Numbered from the stretch's first letter, positions 54,802 through 63,623 are shown. The stretch is DNA of 64,000 nt from Gelidibacter algens (GCF_001678675.1 NZ_LZRN01000001.1:1-64000); one strand, 5' to 3'. Notes: generated by a model from the sequence alone, not told the origin. Numbers and translations are program-made.

Positions 54802-55461
54802 CTAATCTTCCTCCTCTTCGAACAAAACAATCGTCGCATCAAATTCGGCATCCTTAAATTCGTCACGACTGATCCAATATTCAGATGTGGTCATAATGTA
54901 CGAATTATCGCCAGTAGCCTTCAATTGCCAAACAATATCTTCCGCTTCATCAAAGGCTTCCTTTCCTGCCAATTGATCAGCAAACAAGCGTTTGATCACG
55001 CTGTTGTTGGCCAAGGTATGGTCCAGAACTTTCAACACCACTTCTTTGGTCACGTCTTTATTGGGCGTAATCTCAAATTCAATGATGGTAGCCTTTGTGC
55101 TCGGAAACGTTCCGTTATAGGCTTTAAATAGCAGTTGGTTGATGTTGAAAAGGTCATGGTGTAGGCTGATGTCAGTATACTCTTCAGAAATCTTATCGAG
55201 TAACATGTCATGAGACATCTGGTCGATTTGTCCTTCGTTTAAATACTCAGACAATTTATAATCTAATAAAATTGCAGCCGCCTCAGGGCCTTCAAAATCT
55301 GAGATGGCCATAAAGAGCAGGTCTTTGAGTTCTTCAGGTTTGGAATTTTTGGCGTCCGGAAATCCGAAACGATTCAAAAGTTCAATATAATCTGCAGACG
55401 TCCATGCATCTTTAAATTCTTCAACAGTTTTCACACTATTGATAATCATATGATAGTTCAT
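54802..55461 (-). CDS. uncharacterised acidic protein
   Basis: 219-aa soluble, acidic protein ending EEEED. No export signal, membrane segment or recognisable catalytic motif. The N-terminal half is helical (YIELLNRFGFPDAKNSKPEELKDLLFMAI); the C-terminal half has mixed strands (ATIIEFEITPNKDVTKEVVLKVLDHTL). It starts 3 bases before the end of the upstream GNAT-nitrilase gene's spacing (stop at 55464), so the two are very likely one operon and may cooperate. I do not recognise the family. Confidence 0.6.
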   Translation of the reverse strand: MNYHMIINSVKTVEEFKDAWTSADYIELLNRFGFPDAKNSKPEELKDLLFMAISDFEGPEAAAILLDYKLSEYLNEGQIDQMSHDMLLDKISEEYTDISLHHDLFNINQLLFKAYNGTFPSTKATIIEFEITPNKDVTKEVVLKVLDHTLANNSVIKRLFADQLAGKEAFDEAEDIVWQLKATGDNSYIMTTSEYWISRDEFKDAEFDATIVLFEEEED

Positions 55462-55463
55462 AA

Positions 55464-56984
55464 TTACTTCTTTTTTAATTCAAATAAATCAGTTCTTCTA
55501 TCTTTCAAGTTTCTGACACTTCCAAATTGGTTCAGTTCTCTTAAAAGGTCAATATCCACATCAGCAATCAGGATCATTTCAGCGTTCTGAGTTGCTTCGG
55601 CTTTGACACCGTTGGTAGGAAACGCAAAATCACAAGGTGTAAATACCATAGATTGCGCATATTGGATGTCCATATTTTGGACATTCGGTAAATTACCCAC
55701 ACTACCTGCAATGGCTACATAGCATTCATTTTCAATAGCTCTTGCCTGTGCACAATGGCGCACACGGGAGAAGCCGTTTTGGGTATCGGTCAAAAAGGGG
55801 ACAAAAAGGATGTCCATACCTTCATCAGCCAAAATACGGCTCAGTTCAGGAAATTCCACATCATAACAAATAAGGATACCTATTTTACCACAATCAGTAT
55901 CAAAGGCTTTTAGCTTGTTACCGCCAACCATGCCCCATACCTTGGCTTCGTCAGGGGTGACGTGTAGTTTTTCAAAACGTTCTGTACTGCCATCACGCCT
56001 GCACAAATAGCCTACATTATAGAGCTGACCATCCACCACTTCAGGCATGCTGCCTGTAATAATATTGATGTTATATGAAATGGCTAATTTTGAAAATCGC
56101 AGGACCATTTCTGGCGTGTATTTTGCCAGTTCTCTAATGGCCTCTGGGGTTGACATATGGTTGTTTCCAGCCATCAACGGCGCGTTGAAAAACTCGGGAA
56201 ATAAAGCAAAATCACTTCGATATCCAGAAACAGAATCAATGAAAAACTCAGCTTGCTGCATCATTTCGTCCATATCCTTATACAAGCGCATTTGCCATTG
56301 TACCAATCCCAAACGAACGACTTTTTTATTGGTTGTAGCCTTTTTTGACTTTTTCTCGTAGTAGATATTACTCCATTCCAATAAGACCGCATAATCCTGC
56401 GACGACGCATCGCCTTCAAGATAATTCTTCAGAATTCGGGTGGGATGAAAATCATTGGAGATTTGAAAATTAAGCACCGGATCATGGATTTCCTTGCGCC
56501 TTACTTTAGCGATGTATTCTTTAGGAGACAAGGTGTCTGAAAACTTGTGATAATTTGGAATTCGGCCACCAAAGGCCAAACCTCTTAGGTTTAAGCGTTC
56601 GCACAATTCTTTTCGATAATCATAAAGTCGGCGTCCTAAACGCAAACCCCTAAATTCAGGTTTGATAAACACGTCAATGCCATAAATCACATCGCCTAGG
56701 TTGGTATGCGTGCTAAACGTATAATTTCCAGTAATATCTTTATAGGTGTGGTTGTCCTCAAATTTTTCATAATCAACTATGATGCTTAAGGCACAACCTG
56801 CAATTTGATTGTTGACTTTAATCACCACCTGACCTTCAGGAAATTCTTCGGTCAGCTTTTTAATTTGATGTTCTTGCCAAAAGGCATCAGGCATGGTGGT
56901 GTATGATTCAATCATGGCCTGTTTTAATTCCTGATAATCATCAAGGTTTAAATATTTTAATTCTATATTTTCAATCTCATTCAT
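55464..56984 (-). CDS. GNAT-nitrilase fusion (carbon-nitrogen hydrolase with N-terminal acetyltransferase domain)
   Basis: 506 aa from ATG at 56984 (TTG at 56996 would add four). Residues ~1-200 form a GNAT domain with IDVFIKPEFRGLRLGRRLYDYR as the acetyl-CoA-binding motif. Residues ~222-500 form a nitrilase domain with catalytic Glu264 (LFPEFF), Lys339 (RFEKLH) and Cys373 (LICYDVEFPE), a complete triad. Such fusions are known in Bacteroidota and others; they hydrolyse an amide, with the N-domain possibly acylating the product. No substrate is known. Next gene starts 2 bases later. Confidence 0.93.
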   Translation of the reverse strand: MNEIENIELKYLNLDDYQELKQAMIESYTTMPDAFWQEHQIKKLTEEFPEGQVVIKVNNQIAGCALSIIVDYEKFEDNHTYKDITGNYTFSTHTNLGDVIYGIDVFIKPEFRGLRLGRRLYDYRKELCERLNLRGLAFGGRIPNYHKFSDTLSPKEYIAKVRRKEIHDPVLNFQISNDFHPTRILKNYLEGDASSQDYAVLLEWSNIYYEKKSKKATTNKKVVRLGLVQWQMRLYKDMDEMMQQAEFFIDSVSGYRSDFALFPEFFNAPLMAGNNHMSTPEAIRELAKYTPEMVLRFSKLAISYNINIITGSMPEVVDGQLYNVGYLCRRDGSTERFEKLHVTPDEAKVWGMVGGNKLKAFDTDCGKIGILICYDVEFPELSRILADEGMDILFVPFLTDTQNGFSRVRHCAQARAIENECYVAIAGSVGNLPNVQNMDIQYAQSMVFTPCDFAFPTNGVKAEATQNAEMILIADVDIDLLRELNQFGSVRNLKDRRTDLFELKKK

Positions 56985-57053
56985 AGTGTAATTCAATGAT
57001 GTTTGTTTGATGCTGCGAAGATAGTGATATCTAAACTGCTCTTATTATTTTAT

Positions 57054-57506
57054 TTATCTGAGGGCTTTTATGCCTTCATAAACGACGATTCCTACAGCGT
57101 TGCCAAGGTTTAAACTCCGTACATGTTCACTAAATAAAGGAATTTTATAAAGTTGGTCTTTATGAGTCTCTAAAATTTCTTTAGACAACCCAACTGATTC
57201 CTTTCCAAAAATCAAAAACAAATTGTCTTTAAACGGAATGTCCCAATAGTCATTAGTGCCATGACTTGATAAGAATGCCATGTTTTTATCCTGGTGTTGT
57301 TCAAAAAATGTTGCGACATTTTCGTAAGTAGTGATGTTGACGTGTGGCCAATAATCCAATCCGGCGCGTTTAAGGCGAGAATCGGTAATTTCAAACCCGA
57401 AAGGTTTCACCAAGTGCAAATGTGCGCCAGAGGCTAAGGCCAATCTGCCAATATTTCCTGTGTTGTTAGGGATTTCAGGTTCAATGAGAACAATGTTTAA
57501 AGGCAT
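57054..57506 (-). CDS. trmL: tRNA (cytidine(34)-2'-O)-methyltransferase
   Basis: 150-aa SPOUT-class methyltransferase. Motifs: IPNNTGNIGRLA, the S-adenosylmethionine-binding knot segment LIFGKESVGLSKEIL and LNLGNAVGIVVYEG at the C-terminal end. Length is typical of TrmL, which methylates the wobble nucleotide of tRNA-Leu isoacceptors. It begins 1 base after the adjacent lipoprotein gene ends, so the pair is co-transcribed. Confidence 0.94.
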   Translation of the reverse strand: MPLNIVLIEPEIPNNTGNIGRLALASGAHLHLVKPFGFEITDSRLKRAGLDYWPHVNITTYENVATFFEQHQDKNMAFLSSHGTNDYWDIPFKDNLFLIFGKESVGLSKEILETHKDQLYKIPLFSEHVRSLNLGNAVGIVVYEGIKALR

Positions 57507-57507
57507 A

Positions 57508-57990
57508 TTAATGGTTTAATTTGTCGCAAGCTACGGCGATTAAGGGGAATTGTTCATCAAAAGTGATGTTGGCATTGTCTTTAAAAACAGTGGTGTTTTG
57601 GGCGTCCACTTCCACATCACCATAACCTTGGAGCAGGCTATTCCCTTTTTTTAGAAAAATCAATTCCCCCTTTGATGTGGTGCCCTCGGCTTCAAAATCA
57701 TAATCGGCATACAAAGTATCACCTCTCATTACACCTTCAAAAGAGCCGTGGCTGGCGTCTTTCTCGAATACATTATAGACCATTTTCCCGGTCACAAGGG
57801 TTTTGTTCTCCTTTAGCATGAGTTTGATGGTATCTTTGTTTTTGGCGTACATATAGCAGTGTTCCTCAATTTTTATTTTCGGTTTTTCATTCGCTTCAGT
57901 TTGTAGAGGTGCTGCTTCTGCTTGGGGTTCTTTGCAGGAAATACTCAATGTAAACAATGATAAGACCACTGTTTTTAAGATTGTTTTCAT
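57508..57990 (-). CDS. uncharacterised lipoprotein
   Basis: 160-aa lipoprotein with signal MKTILKTVVLSLFTLSISC (Cys19). The mature part is beta-rich: IKIEEHCYMYAKNKDTIKLML, VTGKMVYNVFEKDASHGSFEG, GDTLYADYDFEAEGTTSKGELIF. This pattern resembles small Bacteroidota lipoproteins with barrel-like folds, but I cannot name a family. It is upstream of trmL with 1 base between. Confidence 0.75.
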   Translation of the reverse strand: MKTILKTVVLSLFTLSISCKEPQAEAAPLQTEANEKPKIKIEEHCYMYAKNKDTIKLMLKENKTLVTGKMVYNVFEKDASHGSFEGVMRGDTLYADYDFEAEGTTSKGELIFLKKGNSLLQGYGDVEVDAQNTTVFKDNANITFDEQFPLIAVACDKLNH

Positions 57991-58033
57991 TTTTATTCCG
58001 AATTATTTTTCACTCGTCAATAACTAAAAAGAA

Positions 58034-58060
58034 ACCTATTCCTTACAATTAAGAATAGGT
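58034..58060 (-). terminator. hairpin terminator of the small ORF
   Basis: ACCTATTC/GAATAGGT arms (58034-58041 and 58053-58060) with an 11-base loop; on the minus strand it is followed by TTCTTTTTAG. It lies about 33 bases after the stop of the 58093-58230 ORF. Confidence 0.65.
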
Positions 58061-58092
58061 CTCCTGTGCGTTTATATCAAAAAAATTATTTT

Positions 58093-58230
58093 TTATTTTT
58101 TTGTATCTTTTATTGTTTTTTTATCAATGTCAAACTGATTGACATCCTCTTTATTGACTCCTGTCGGATTGGTAGGTGTGGTCTGTTCAGTGGTTCTTTT
58201 AAATTTCTTGTTATCGTCTATAACTCCCAT
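58093..58230 (-). CDS. small hydrophilic protein (45 aa) of unknown function
   Basis: ATG at 58230 opens a 45-codon frame ending TAA at 58093-58095. The protein starts MGVIDDNKKFKRTTEQTTPT and ends KKTIKDTKK; it is highly charged, with no cysteine or membrane segment. A hairpin terminator sits just downstream, which supports it as a real transcript. I recognise no family. It lies between trpA (upstream on the same strand) and the lipoprotein gene. Confidence 0.5.
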   Translation of the reverse strand: MGVIDDNKKFKRTTEQTTPTNPTGVNKEDVNQFDIDKKTIKDTKK

Positions 58231-58329
58231 GATTTCTAGTTTTAAATTCCTTGATAAGTTAATAAAAAGAGAACGGAATTATATTAAGATTGTCTTAAAA
58301 TTTAAGGGCGACATTAGCGCTTGACTATT

Positions 58330-59097
58330 CTATGGCCTTAGGAGCGGACTTATAAAGCTGTTGATGTTTTCAGGCCCATTAGAAGTTAAATGCTTTATAA
58401 ATGCACTTCCTATAATGGCGCCTTTAGCATGCGTTGTGGCTTGCGTAAACGTTTTATGGTCAGAAATACCAAAACCAACTATTTGCGGACTCTCCAGCTC
58501 CAAGTTGGCAATACGCTCAAAGTAATCTGTTTGTGCGTCTCCAAATCCAGAACTGCTACCCGTTACACTGGCGCTACTTACCATATAAATAAATCCTTTT
58601 GAAAGTGAGTCAATGAATCTAATCCGTTCATCAGAGGTTTGTGGCGTAATCAAAAACACGTTGATGATGCCATACGCTTCAAAAACAGCTTTGTATTGCT
58701 CGTTATAAACATCCACCGGTAAATCAGGAATAATGAGTCCGTCAATACCCACTTCCGCACATTTTTTACAAAAAGCTTCCACGCCATATTGCAACATCGG
58801 ATTGAAATAGCCCATGATGACCAGAGGAATGCTGACCGTTTTTCTGACGGCTTGAAGTTGGTCAAAGAGCACATCAGTTGTCATCCCATTTTTTAGAGCT
58901 TGGGTAGAACTTGCTTGAATAGTTGGCCCATCTGCTAAAGGATCACTAAAAGGCAATCCAATTTCAATCATGTCCACACCGTTCTTTTCCAGATCTTCAA
59001 TGATGCCTACGGTATCCTTTAAATTTGGATACCCTGCGGTAAAATATATGGAAAGTAATTTTTTGTTTTCTTGTAATTTTTTGTTGATTCTGTTCAT
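58330..59097 (-). CDS. trpA: tryptophan synthase alpha chain
   Basis: 255-aa TIM-barrel subunit that splits indole-3-glycerol phosphate to indole and passes it to TrpB. The catalytic Glu45 and Asp56 lie in VDMIEIGLPFSDPLADGP. The phosphate-binding VSSASVTGSSSGFG and GFGISD segments are present. It is the last gene of the trp operon and is separated from trpB by 540 bases of repeat-rich DNA, an unusually long gap for these two subunits. Confidence 0.98.
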   Translation of the reverse strand: MNRINKKLQENKKLLSIYFTAGYPNLKDTVGIIEDLEKNGVDMIEIGLPFSDPLADGPTIQASSTQALKNGMTTDVLFDQLQAVRKTVSIPLVIMGYFNPMLQYGVEAFCKKCAEVGIDGLIIPDLPVDVYNEQYKAVFEAYGIINVFLITPQTSDERIRFIDSLSKGFIYMVSSASVTGSSSGFGDAQTDYFERIANLELESPQIVGFGISDHKTFTQATTHAKGAIIGSAFIKHLTSNGPENINSFISPLLRP

Positions 59098-59637
59098 AGA
59101 AAATTTATTTTTTCATTTCCGCGCAAGCGGAAATCTCATTTGTTGATGCTCCAAGAATATTGGGAATCCTTTGTTAAACTTTATCTTTAAAAACCTATCA
59201 GGTTTTCAAAACCTGAGAGGTTTCGTGTGCATAAAAAATATTGAGAAGAAGCGATTTTTATTGGTCTCAAATTTAGTTAAAACTATGTACTTTAGTGCAT
59301 CTCGCTTTAGCTTCTAAAAATTTTGACACGAATTTCACGAATTTTCACGAATTCATTGGTTCATTGAAAATACAGTCGTAAATCATTTACTGTAAATTTC
59401 ACGAATGCAACAGACTTTCAGTCTGTTTTAAAAAATCTATGGCACTTTAGTCCATAATGATTTAGTTTCATATACCTCCGTCTTTTTTGTAACCACAATC
59501 TTATCTACCACAGGTGCATTAATATATTCCAAATTTTAATTTAAGATGGACGTACTTGCGTTAAGGATTGAGGCATTGTTGGAGCTCCTCGAAGAGAGCG
59601 ACTGCCGAAAGCCTGACCCTTGGGTAACGCCATAATT
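59098..59637. other. trpA-trpB spacer packed with dispersed repeats
   Basis: 540 bases with no gene. Hairpin TTTCCGC/GCGGAAA at 59116-59133; palindrome AACCTATCAGGTTTT.. with its complement at 59191-59223; TTTCACGAATTTTCACGAATT words at ~59325-59350; AGACTTTCAGTCT at ~59410-59423; and the structured element at 59558-59632. Confidence 0.8.
59558..59632 (+). repeat. conserved structured intergenic element, copy 2
   Basis: GCGTTAAGGATTGAGGCAT through GGAGCTCC to CGAAAGCCTGACCC and GGGTAACGCC, ending 6 bases from the trpB stop. Shares end words and order with the copy at 20558-20674; the orientation relative to the neighbouring gene is the same in both (antisense, directly downstream). Confidence 0.65.
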
Positions 59638-60819
59638 TTAAAGATTAAAATGCTTTACATAAGTATCCAAATCCTTATCCCCACGACCAGAAAGGCTGAC
59701 CACAACTATATCATCAGGTTGAAACTTTTTATGTTCAAAAATGGCCAAGGCATGGGAGGTTTCAATAGCAGGAATGATGCCTTCCATTTTGCACAAATCC
59801 AATCCTGCGGTCATGGCATCATCATCTGTAATGGCGATAAATTCAGCGCGTCCACTTTTGCACAAGTGCGCATGCATCGGGCCAACCCCAGGATAATCCA
59901 AGCCTGCAGAAATACTGTAAGGCTCCGTAATTTGACCATCAGGAGTTTGCATCAAAAGCGTTTTGCTACCATGAATAATCCCTTCCTTTCCCAATATAGA
60001 CGTAGCAGCACTTTCACCAGAATGCACACCTTTGCCCGCAGCTTCCACCGCAATGAGCTTGACCTCTGTATCTTCTAAAAAGTGATAAAAAACACCAGCG
60101 GCATTACTGCCACCACCAACACAGGCCACGACATAATCAGGCTTTGTGGTACCTTCTTTTTCTTTAAGCTGCCATTGGATTTCTTCAGAAACGATTGCCT
60201 GAAAACGCGCTACCATATCTGGATAGGGATGTGGGCCAACCACGCTACCAATAATATAATGGGTGTCTACCGGATTATTGATCCAATCCCTGATGGCCTC
60301 ATTAGTAGCATCCTTTAGTGTGCGACTTCCAGAAAGTGCAGGCACTACTTTTGCGCCCAACATTTTCATTCGTGCTACGTTTGGAGCCTGACGTGCAATG
60401 TCAACTTCTCCCATATATACAATACATTCCAAGCCCATCAGTGCACAAACCGTTGCCGTGGCGACCCCATGTTGACCAGCCCCAGTCTCTGCAATAATAC
60501 GGGATTTGTTCAAGCGTTTGGCCATCAAAATCTGCCCAATGGTGTTGTTGATTTTATGTGCGCCTGTATGATTGAGGTCTTCCCGTTTTAAGTAGATTTT
60601 CGTATTATACTTCTCGCTCAATCGTTTTGCAAAATAGAGTGGGGAAGGACGCCCTACATAATCTTTAAGCAAGGCATTGAATTCTTCTTGAAATTCTGGT
60701 TCTGCCATTACCTTGAGGTAGTTTTGGCGCAATTCTTCCACATTTGGATACAGCATTTCAGGGATGTATGCACCTCCAAATTCGCCGTAATAACCTTTGT
60801 CATTAATGTTGTATGTCAT
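59638..60819 (-). CDS. trpB: tryptophan synthase beta chain
   Basis: 393-aa PLP enzyme joining indole and serine. Lys89 in HTGAHKINN is the Schiff-base lysine; [20 protein letters not shown] (phosphate-binding loop) and the C-terminal LSGRGDKD are typical. Length fits the TrpB1 type. Its stop adjoins the structured repeat at 59558-59632, and a palindrome separates it from trpF. Confidence 0.98.
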   Translation of the reverse strand: MTYNINDKGYYGEFGGAYIPEMLYPNVEELRQNYLKVMAEPEFQEEFNALLKDYVGRPSPLYFAKRLSEKYNTKIYLKREDLNHTGAHKINNTIGQILMAKRLNKSRIIAETGAGQHGVATATVCALMGLECIVYMGEVDIARQAPNVARMKMLGAKVVPALSGSRTLKDATNEAIRDWINNPVDTHYIIGSVVGPHPYPDMVARFQAIVSEEIQWQLKEKEGTTKPDYVVACVGGGSNAAGVFYHFLEDTEVKLIAVEAAGKGVHSGESAATSILGKEGIIHGSKTLLMQTPDGQITEPYSISAGLDYPGVGPMHAHLCKSGRAEFIAITDDDAMTAGLDLCKMEGIIPAIETSHALAIFEHKKFQPDDIVVVSLSGRGDKDLDTYVKHFNL

Positions 60820-60836
60820 TTTTCACGAGATTAGAA

Positions 60837-60861
60837 CTCACAAGTTTTCAAAACTTGTGAG
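60837..60861. repeat. palindrome CTCACAAGTTTT/AAAACTTGTGAG overlapping the trpF stop
   Basis: Perfect 12-bp arms with a single central base. Read on the minus strand it encodes the last residues of TrpF (LTSFENL and the TGA). It has the same design as the palindrome at 59191-59223. Confidence 0.85.
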
Positions 60862-61617
60862 GTTGGGTTTAATTTTATTTTTAAATTCTTTTAATATTTT
60901 GAGATCTTTCAAACCTGGCTCACTTTCAAATTTGCTATTCACATCAATGGCATAGCAATATTTAGAAGCGTTGCCTTGAAGGAATGCGGTGATGTTGTCA
61001 GTTTCTTCCAATCCAATGCCACCACTTAAAAAGTAAGGTTTAGTTGATGGGTAATTTTTCAAAACATCCCAATTAAAGGTGTAGCCGTTGCCTCCTGGGA
61101 GTTTGCCTTTGGTGTCAAACAAAAAGTAATCGCACACCAATTCATAAGGTTGTAATTGGTCAAAATTGAAATGGTCTTTGATAGAAAATACTTTTACAAT
61201 ATCAATTTTGCTGTCATTGCTAGCGTGGCATGGCAATCTCTCATTTTTAATTGCGTTTACGTTGTCGATGTTCTCCTCGAAGTGACGTTTTAACTGGCTG
61301 CAAAACTCAGGTGATTCTTCACCATGTAACTGGACGACATCCAAGCTGTATGTTTCTACTTTTTCAAGAATCTCATCCATTGAAGCATTCACAAAAACCC
61401 CTACTTTTTTTGTTCCTTGGGGTAACTGTGGCATATTTCCATTGAAAAACCTAGAAGATTTTTCATAGAATATAAATCCGAGATACTCTGGTTGCAGTGC
61501 GGCAATTTCTGTGATATTAGCTGGATGCTTCATACCGCAGATTTTGATCCTCACCCCAGCCCTCTCCAAAGGAGAGGGGGTTTGACCCGGAATTTGTTTA
61601 ATATTTTCGCTGCTCAT
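60838..61617 (-). CDS. trpF: phosphoribosylanthranilate isomerase, with repeat-encoded ends
   Basis: 259-aa TIM-barrel enzyme of tryptophan synthesis. The core begins IKICGMKHPANI with the catalytic Cys; VQLHGEESPEFC and FLSGGIGLEETDNI are further family segments, with DVNSKFESEPGLKDLKI near the end. The first ~21 residues (including QTPSPLERAGV) are encoded by a dispersed CCCTCTCC/GGAGAGGG repeat and the last ~8 (NLTSFENL) by a palindrome. A GTG at 61554 (MRIKICGMK) would avoid the N-terminal extension and matches the usual TrpF start. Confidence 0.96.
   Translation of the reverse strand: MSSENIKQIPGQTPSPLERAGVRIKICGMKHPANITEIAALQPEYLGFIFYEKSSRFFNGNMPQLPQGTKKVGVFVNASMDEILEKVETYSLDVVQLHGEESPEFCSQLKRHFEENIDNVNAIKNERLPCHASNDSKIDIVKVFSIKDHFNFDQLQPYELVCDYFLFDTKGKLPGGNGYTFNWDVLKNYPSTKPYFLSGGIGLEETDNITAFLQGNASKYCYAIDVNSKFESEPGLKDLKILKEFKNKIKPNLTSFENL
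61560..61578. repeat. dispersed CCCTCTCC/GGAGAGGG hairpin inside the trpF 5' end
   Basis: Eight-base arms around AAA, flanked by CTCACCCCAG. This is a frequent intergenic repeat in bacteria; here it lies within the reading frame that starts at 61617. Confidence 0.8.
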
Positions 61618-61636
61618 TTGAATTTCGATGTTTGTT

Positions 61637-62425
61637 TCAATATTTAAGTAAATCTTTTATAAATGTGGAAGCACTTTCACCAGCATTCTCTGTTTTCATA
61701 AAGTTTTCTCCTATTAAAAAGCCTTGGTACCCATAAGGTTGTAATGCTTTGATGGCTTCAATGTTACTGATGCCGCTTTCTGATACTTTTATAAAGTCGT
61801 TCGGAATTAATGTGCTCAAGTGTTTGCTGGTGTCCAAACTCACCTCAAAAGTTTTTAAATTGCGATTGTTTACCCCAATCATGTCTAAACTTGGCATGAC
61901 TGATTTGTGTAATTCTTCTTCATCATGGATTTCTAGAAGCACATCGAGATTTAAGCTTTTTGCCAATTCAGAAAACTGTTTGATCTCTTCTTTGGATAAA
62001 ATGGCTGCAATAAGCAAAATCACATCGGCTCCGTAGGCTTTTGCTTCCAGAATTTGATAGGTGTCAATAATAAATTCTTTCCTGAGCAAAGGCAATTGGC
62101 AACTTGCTCTTGCCAACAACAAATCGTCCAGAGATCCTCCAAAATATTTGCCATCCGTTAAAACAGAAATCCCGCAAACTCCCGCATCTTCATAACCCTT
62201 GGCCACGTCAAAAACATTCAGGTTTTGGTTGATAACCGATTTTGATGGCGAACGTCGTTTGTGCTCGGCAATGATTCCTGAAGAGCTGTGCTGCAATTTG
62301 TTGACTAAAGAAACAGTTGCTCTTTCAAAAAACACCGATTGTTCCAATTGTGAGACAGGAATAATCAATTTTTTGAAGTCAACTTCTTTGCGCTTATCAG
62401 CGACGATATGGTCTAAAATGTTCAT
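61637..62425 (-). CDS. trpC: indole-3-glycerol phosphate synthase
   Basis: 262 aa from the ATG at 62425 (MNILDHIVADKRKEV), the canonical start. Core segments are IIAEHKRRSPSKSVIN, YFGGSLDDLLLAR, LLRKEFIIDTYQILEA, IGVNNRNLKTFEV and SESGIS, all expected of TrpC. The frame stays open upstream for 61 codons to an ATG at 62608 through a heptanucleotide repeat that would encode His/Thr/Asn/Gln repeats; that extension is not part of the enzyme. Confidence 0.96.
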   Translation of the reverse strand: MNILDHIVADKRKEVDFKKLIIPVSQLEQSVFFERATVSLVNKLQHSSSGIIAEHKRRSPSKSVINQNLNVFDVAKGYEDAGVCGISVLTDGKYFGGSLDDLLLARASCQLPLLRKEFIIDTYQILEAKAYGADVILLIAAILSKEEIKQFSELAKSLNLDVLLEIHDEEELHKSVMPSLDMIGVNNRNLKTFEVSLDTSKHLSTLIPNDFIKVSESGISNIEAIKALQPYGYQGFLIGENFMKTENAGESASTFIKDLLKY

Positions 62426-62434
62426 TTTATAATC

Positions 62435-62577
62435 TGTTGTGTGTTGTGTGTTGTGTGTTGTGTGTTGTGTGTTGTGTGTTGTGGGTTTTGTGTTGTGGGT
62501 TGTGGGTTGTGGGTTTTGTGTTGTGTGTTTTGTGTTGTGTGTTGTGTGTTGTGTGTTTTGTGTTGTGTGTTGTGTGT
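62435..62577. repeat. heptanucleotide GTTGTGT tandem repeat before trpC
   Basis: About 20 imperfect 7-base units (GTTGTGT, GTTGTGG, GTTTTGT). Since 7 and 3 share no factor, the encoded peptide repeats every seven residues (THNTQHT type). The tract lies 10 bases upstream of the trpC ATG. Confidence 0.9.
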
Positions 62578-62591
62578 CTGCTATGTCGACT

Positions 62592-62632
62592 TGACTGCTA
62601 ACTGCCAACTGCTGACTGCCGACTAACTGCTA
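62592..62632. repeat. CTGACTGCC/AACTGCC repeat overlapping the trpD stop
   Basis: Related to the CTTCAGTCGGCAGT repeat after era. Its edge supplies the last codons (SSS) and TAG of trpD. Confidence 0.65.
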
Positions 62633-63618
62633 CTTATTTTAACTAAGGTCTCAAACTTCTCTCTCGCTCGTCCGCTCAACAATGCTTCTTTGGCCAATTC
62701 AAAACTGTCTTCAACAGATTTTTTGGTAACTGTGGCAATGGCCATGGCGGCATTGGCGCAAACCACATTATTTTGTGCTTCTGTGCCTTGGCCATTTAGG
62801 ACCTGCGTGAATATTTTTGCTGCGTCTTCTACAGATTCGCCGCCATAAATATCATGTTGATTTAAAGTCTCCACACCAAAATACTCTGGATTGATAATTG
62901 TTTCTGAAGCATTGCGGATCACTTTTGCTGGTCCAGTCAATGAGATTTCATCATAGCCATCCAGAGCATGAATAATCGTGTAATTTTTATCGGTATTTTG
63001 ATAAAGATAGCTGTACATCCTCAACAACTCCAAATTGAAAACACCCACCATCTGATTTTTTGGAAATGCTGGATTCACCATTGGTCCCAACATGTTGAAA
63101 AATGTTTTTACGGCGAGATCCTTACGGATAGGCGCCACATTTTTCATAGCAGGGTGAAAGAGTGGTGCATGCAGCACACAAATACCGGCCTCGTCTAAGG
63201 AACGTTTTAGAAAATCGATGTCAGCGGTGAATTTAATACCTAAATGCTCCATCACGTTAGACGATCCGCAGGCAGAAGATACACCATAATTACCATGTTT
63301 GGTGACGTTAACGCCAGCGCCTGCAGTGACAAATGACGCCAATGTTGAAATATTAAAGGTGTCTTTACCATCGCCACCTGTGCCGCATAAATCAATGCCA
63401 TTGTAGGCGTCTAAATTGACGTGTAAGCAAAGTTCCAAAAGTGCATCTCTAAAGCCTTGTAATTCTTCAATAGTGACGCTTCGCATCATATAAACTGTAA
63501 GGAATGATGCAATCTGGCTTTGATTATAATCGCCTTTGGAGATGTTGACCAGCACCTGTTTGGCTTCTTCACTAGAGATGCTTTCTTGATTGATGAGTCT
63601 GTTGAGTATGTGTTTCAT
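62623..63618 (-). CDS. trpD: anthranilate phosphoribosyltransferase
   Basis: 331 aa from the ATG at 63618 (MKHILNRLINQESIS); a GTG at 63630 would add four residues from a hairpin repeat. Signature segments are LCGTGGDGKDTFNISTLASF (PRPP binding), KHGNYGVSSACGSSN, ADIDFLKRSLDEAGI, RTFFN/VKTFFNMLGPMVNP and HALDGYDEI. It transfers phosphoribose to anthranilate. It is preceded by trpG and followed by trpC. Confidence 0.97.
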   Translation of the reverse strand: MKHILNRLINQESISSEEAKQVLVNISKGDYNQSQIASFLTVYMMRSVTIEELQGFRDALLELCLHVNLDAYNGIDLCGTGGDGKDTFNISTLASFVTAGAGVNVTKHGNYGVSSACGSSNVMEHLGIKFTADIDFLKRSLDEAGICVLHAPLFHPAMKNVAPIRKDLAVKTFFNMLGPMVNPAFPKNQMVGVFNLELLRMYSYLYQNTDKNYTIIHALDGYDEISLTGPAKVIRNASETIINPEYFGVETLNQHDIYGGESVEDAAKIFTQVLNGQGTEAQNNVVCANAAMAIATVTKKSVEDSFELAKEALLSGRAREKFETLVKISSS

Positions 63619-63623
63619 GCTAC

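Noticed and set aside
62441-62626. Cys/Val-rich 61-codon plus-strand frame
   Set aside because: Pure translation of the heptanucleotide repeat.
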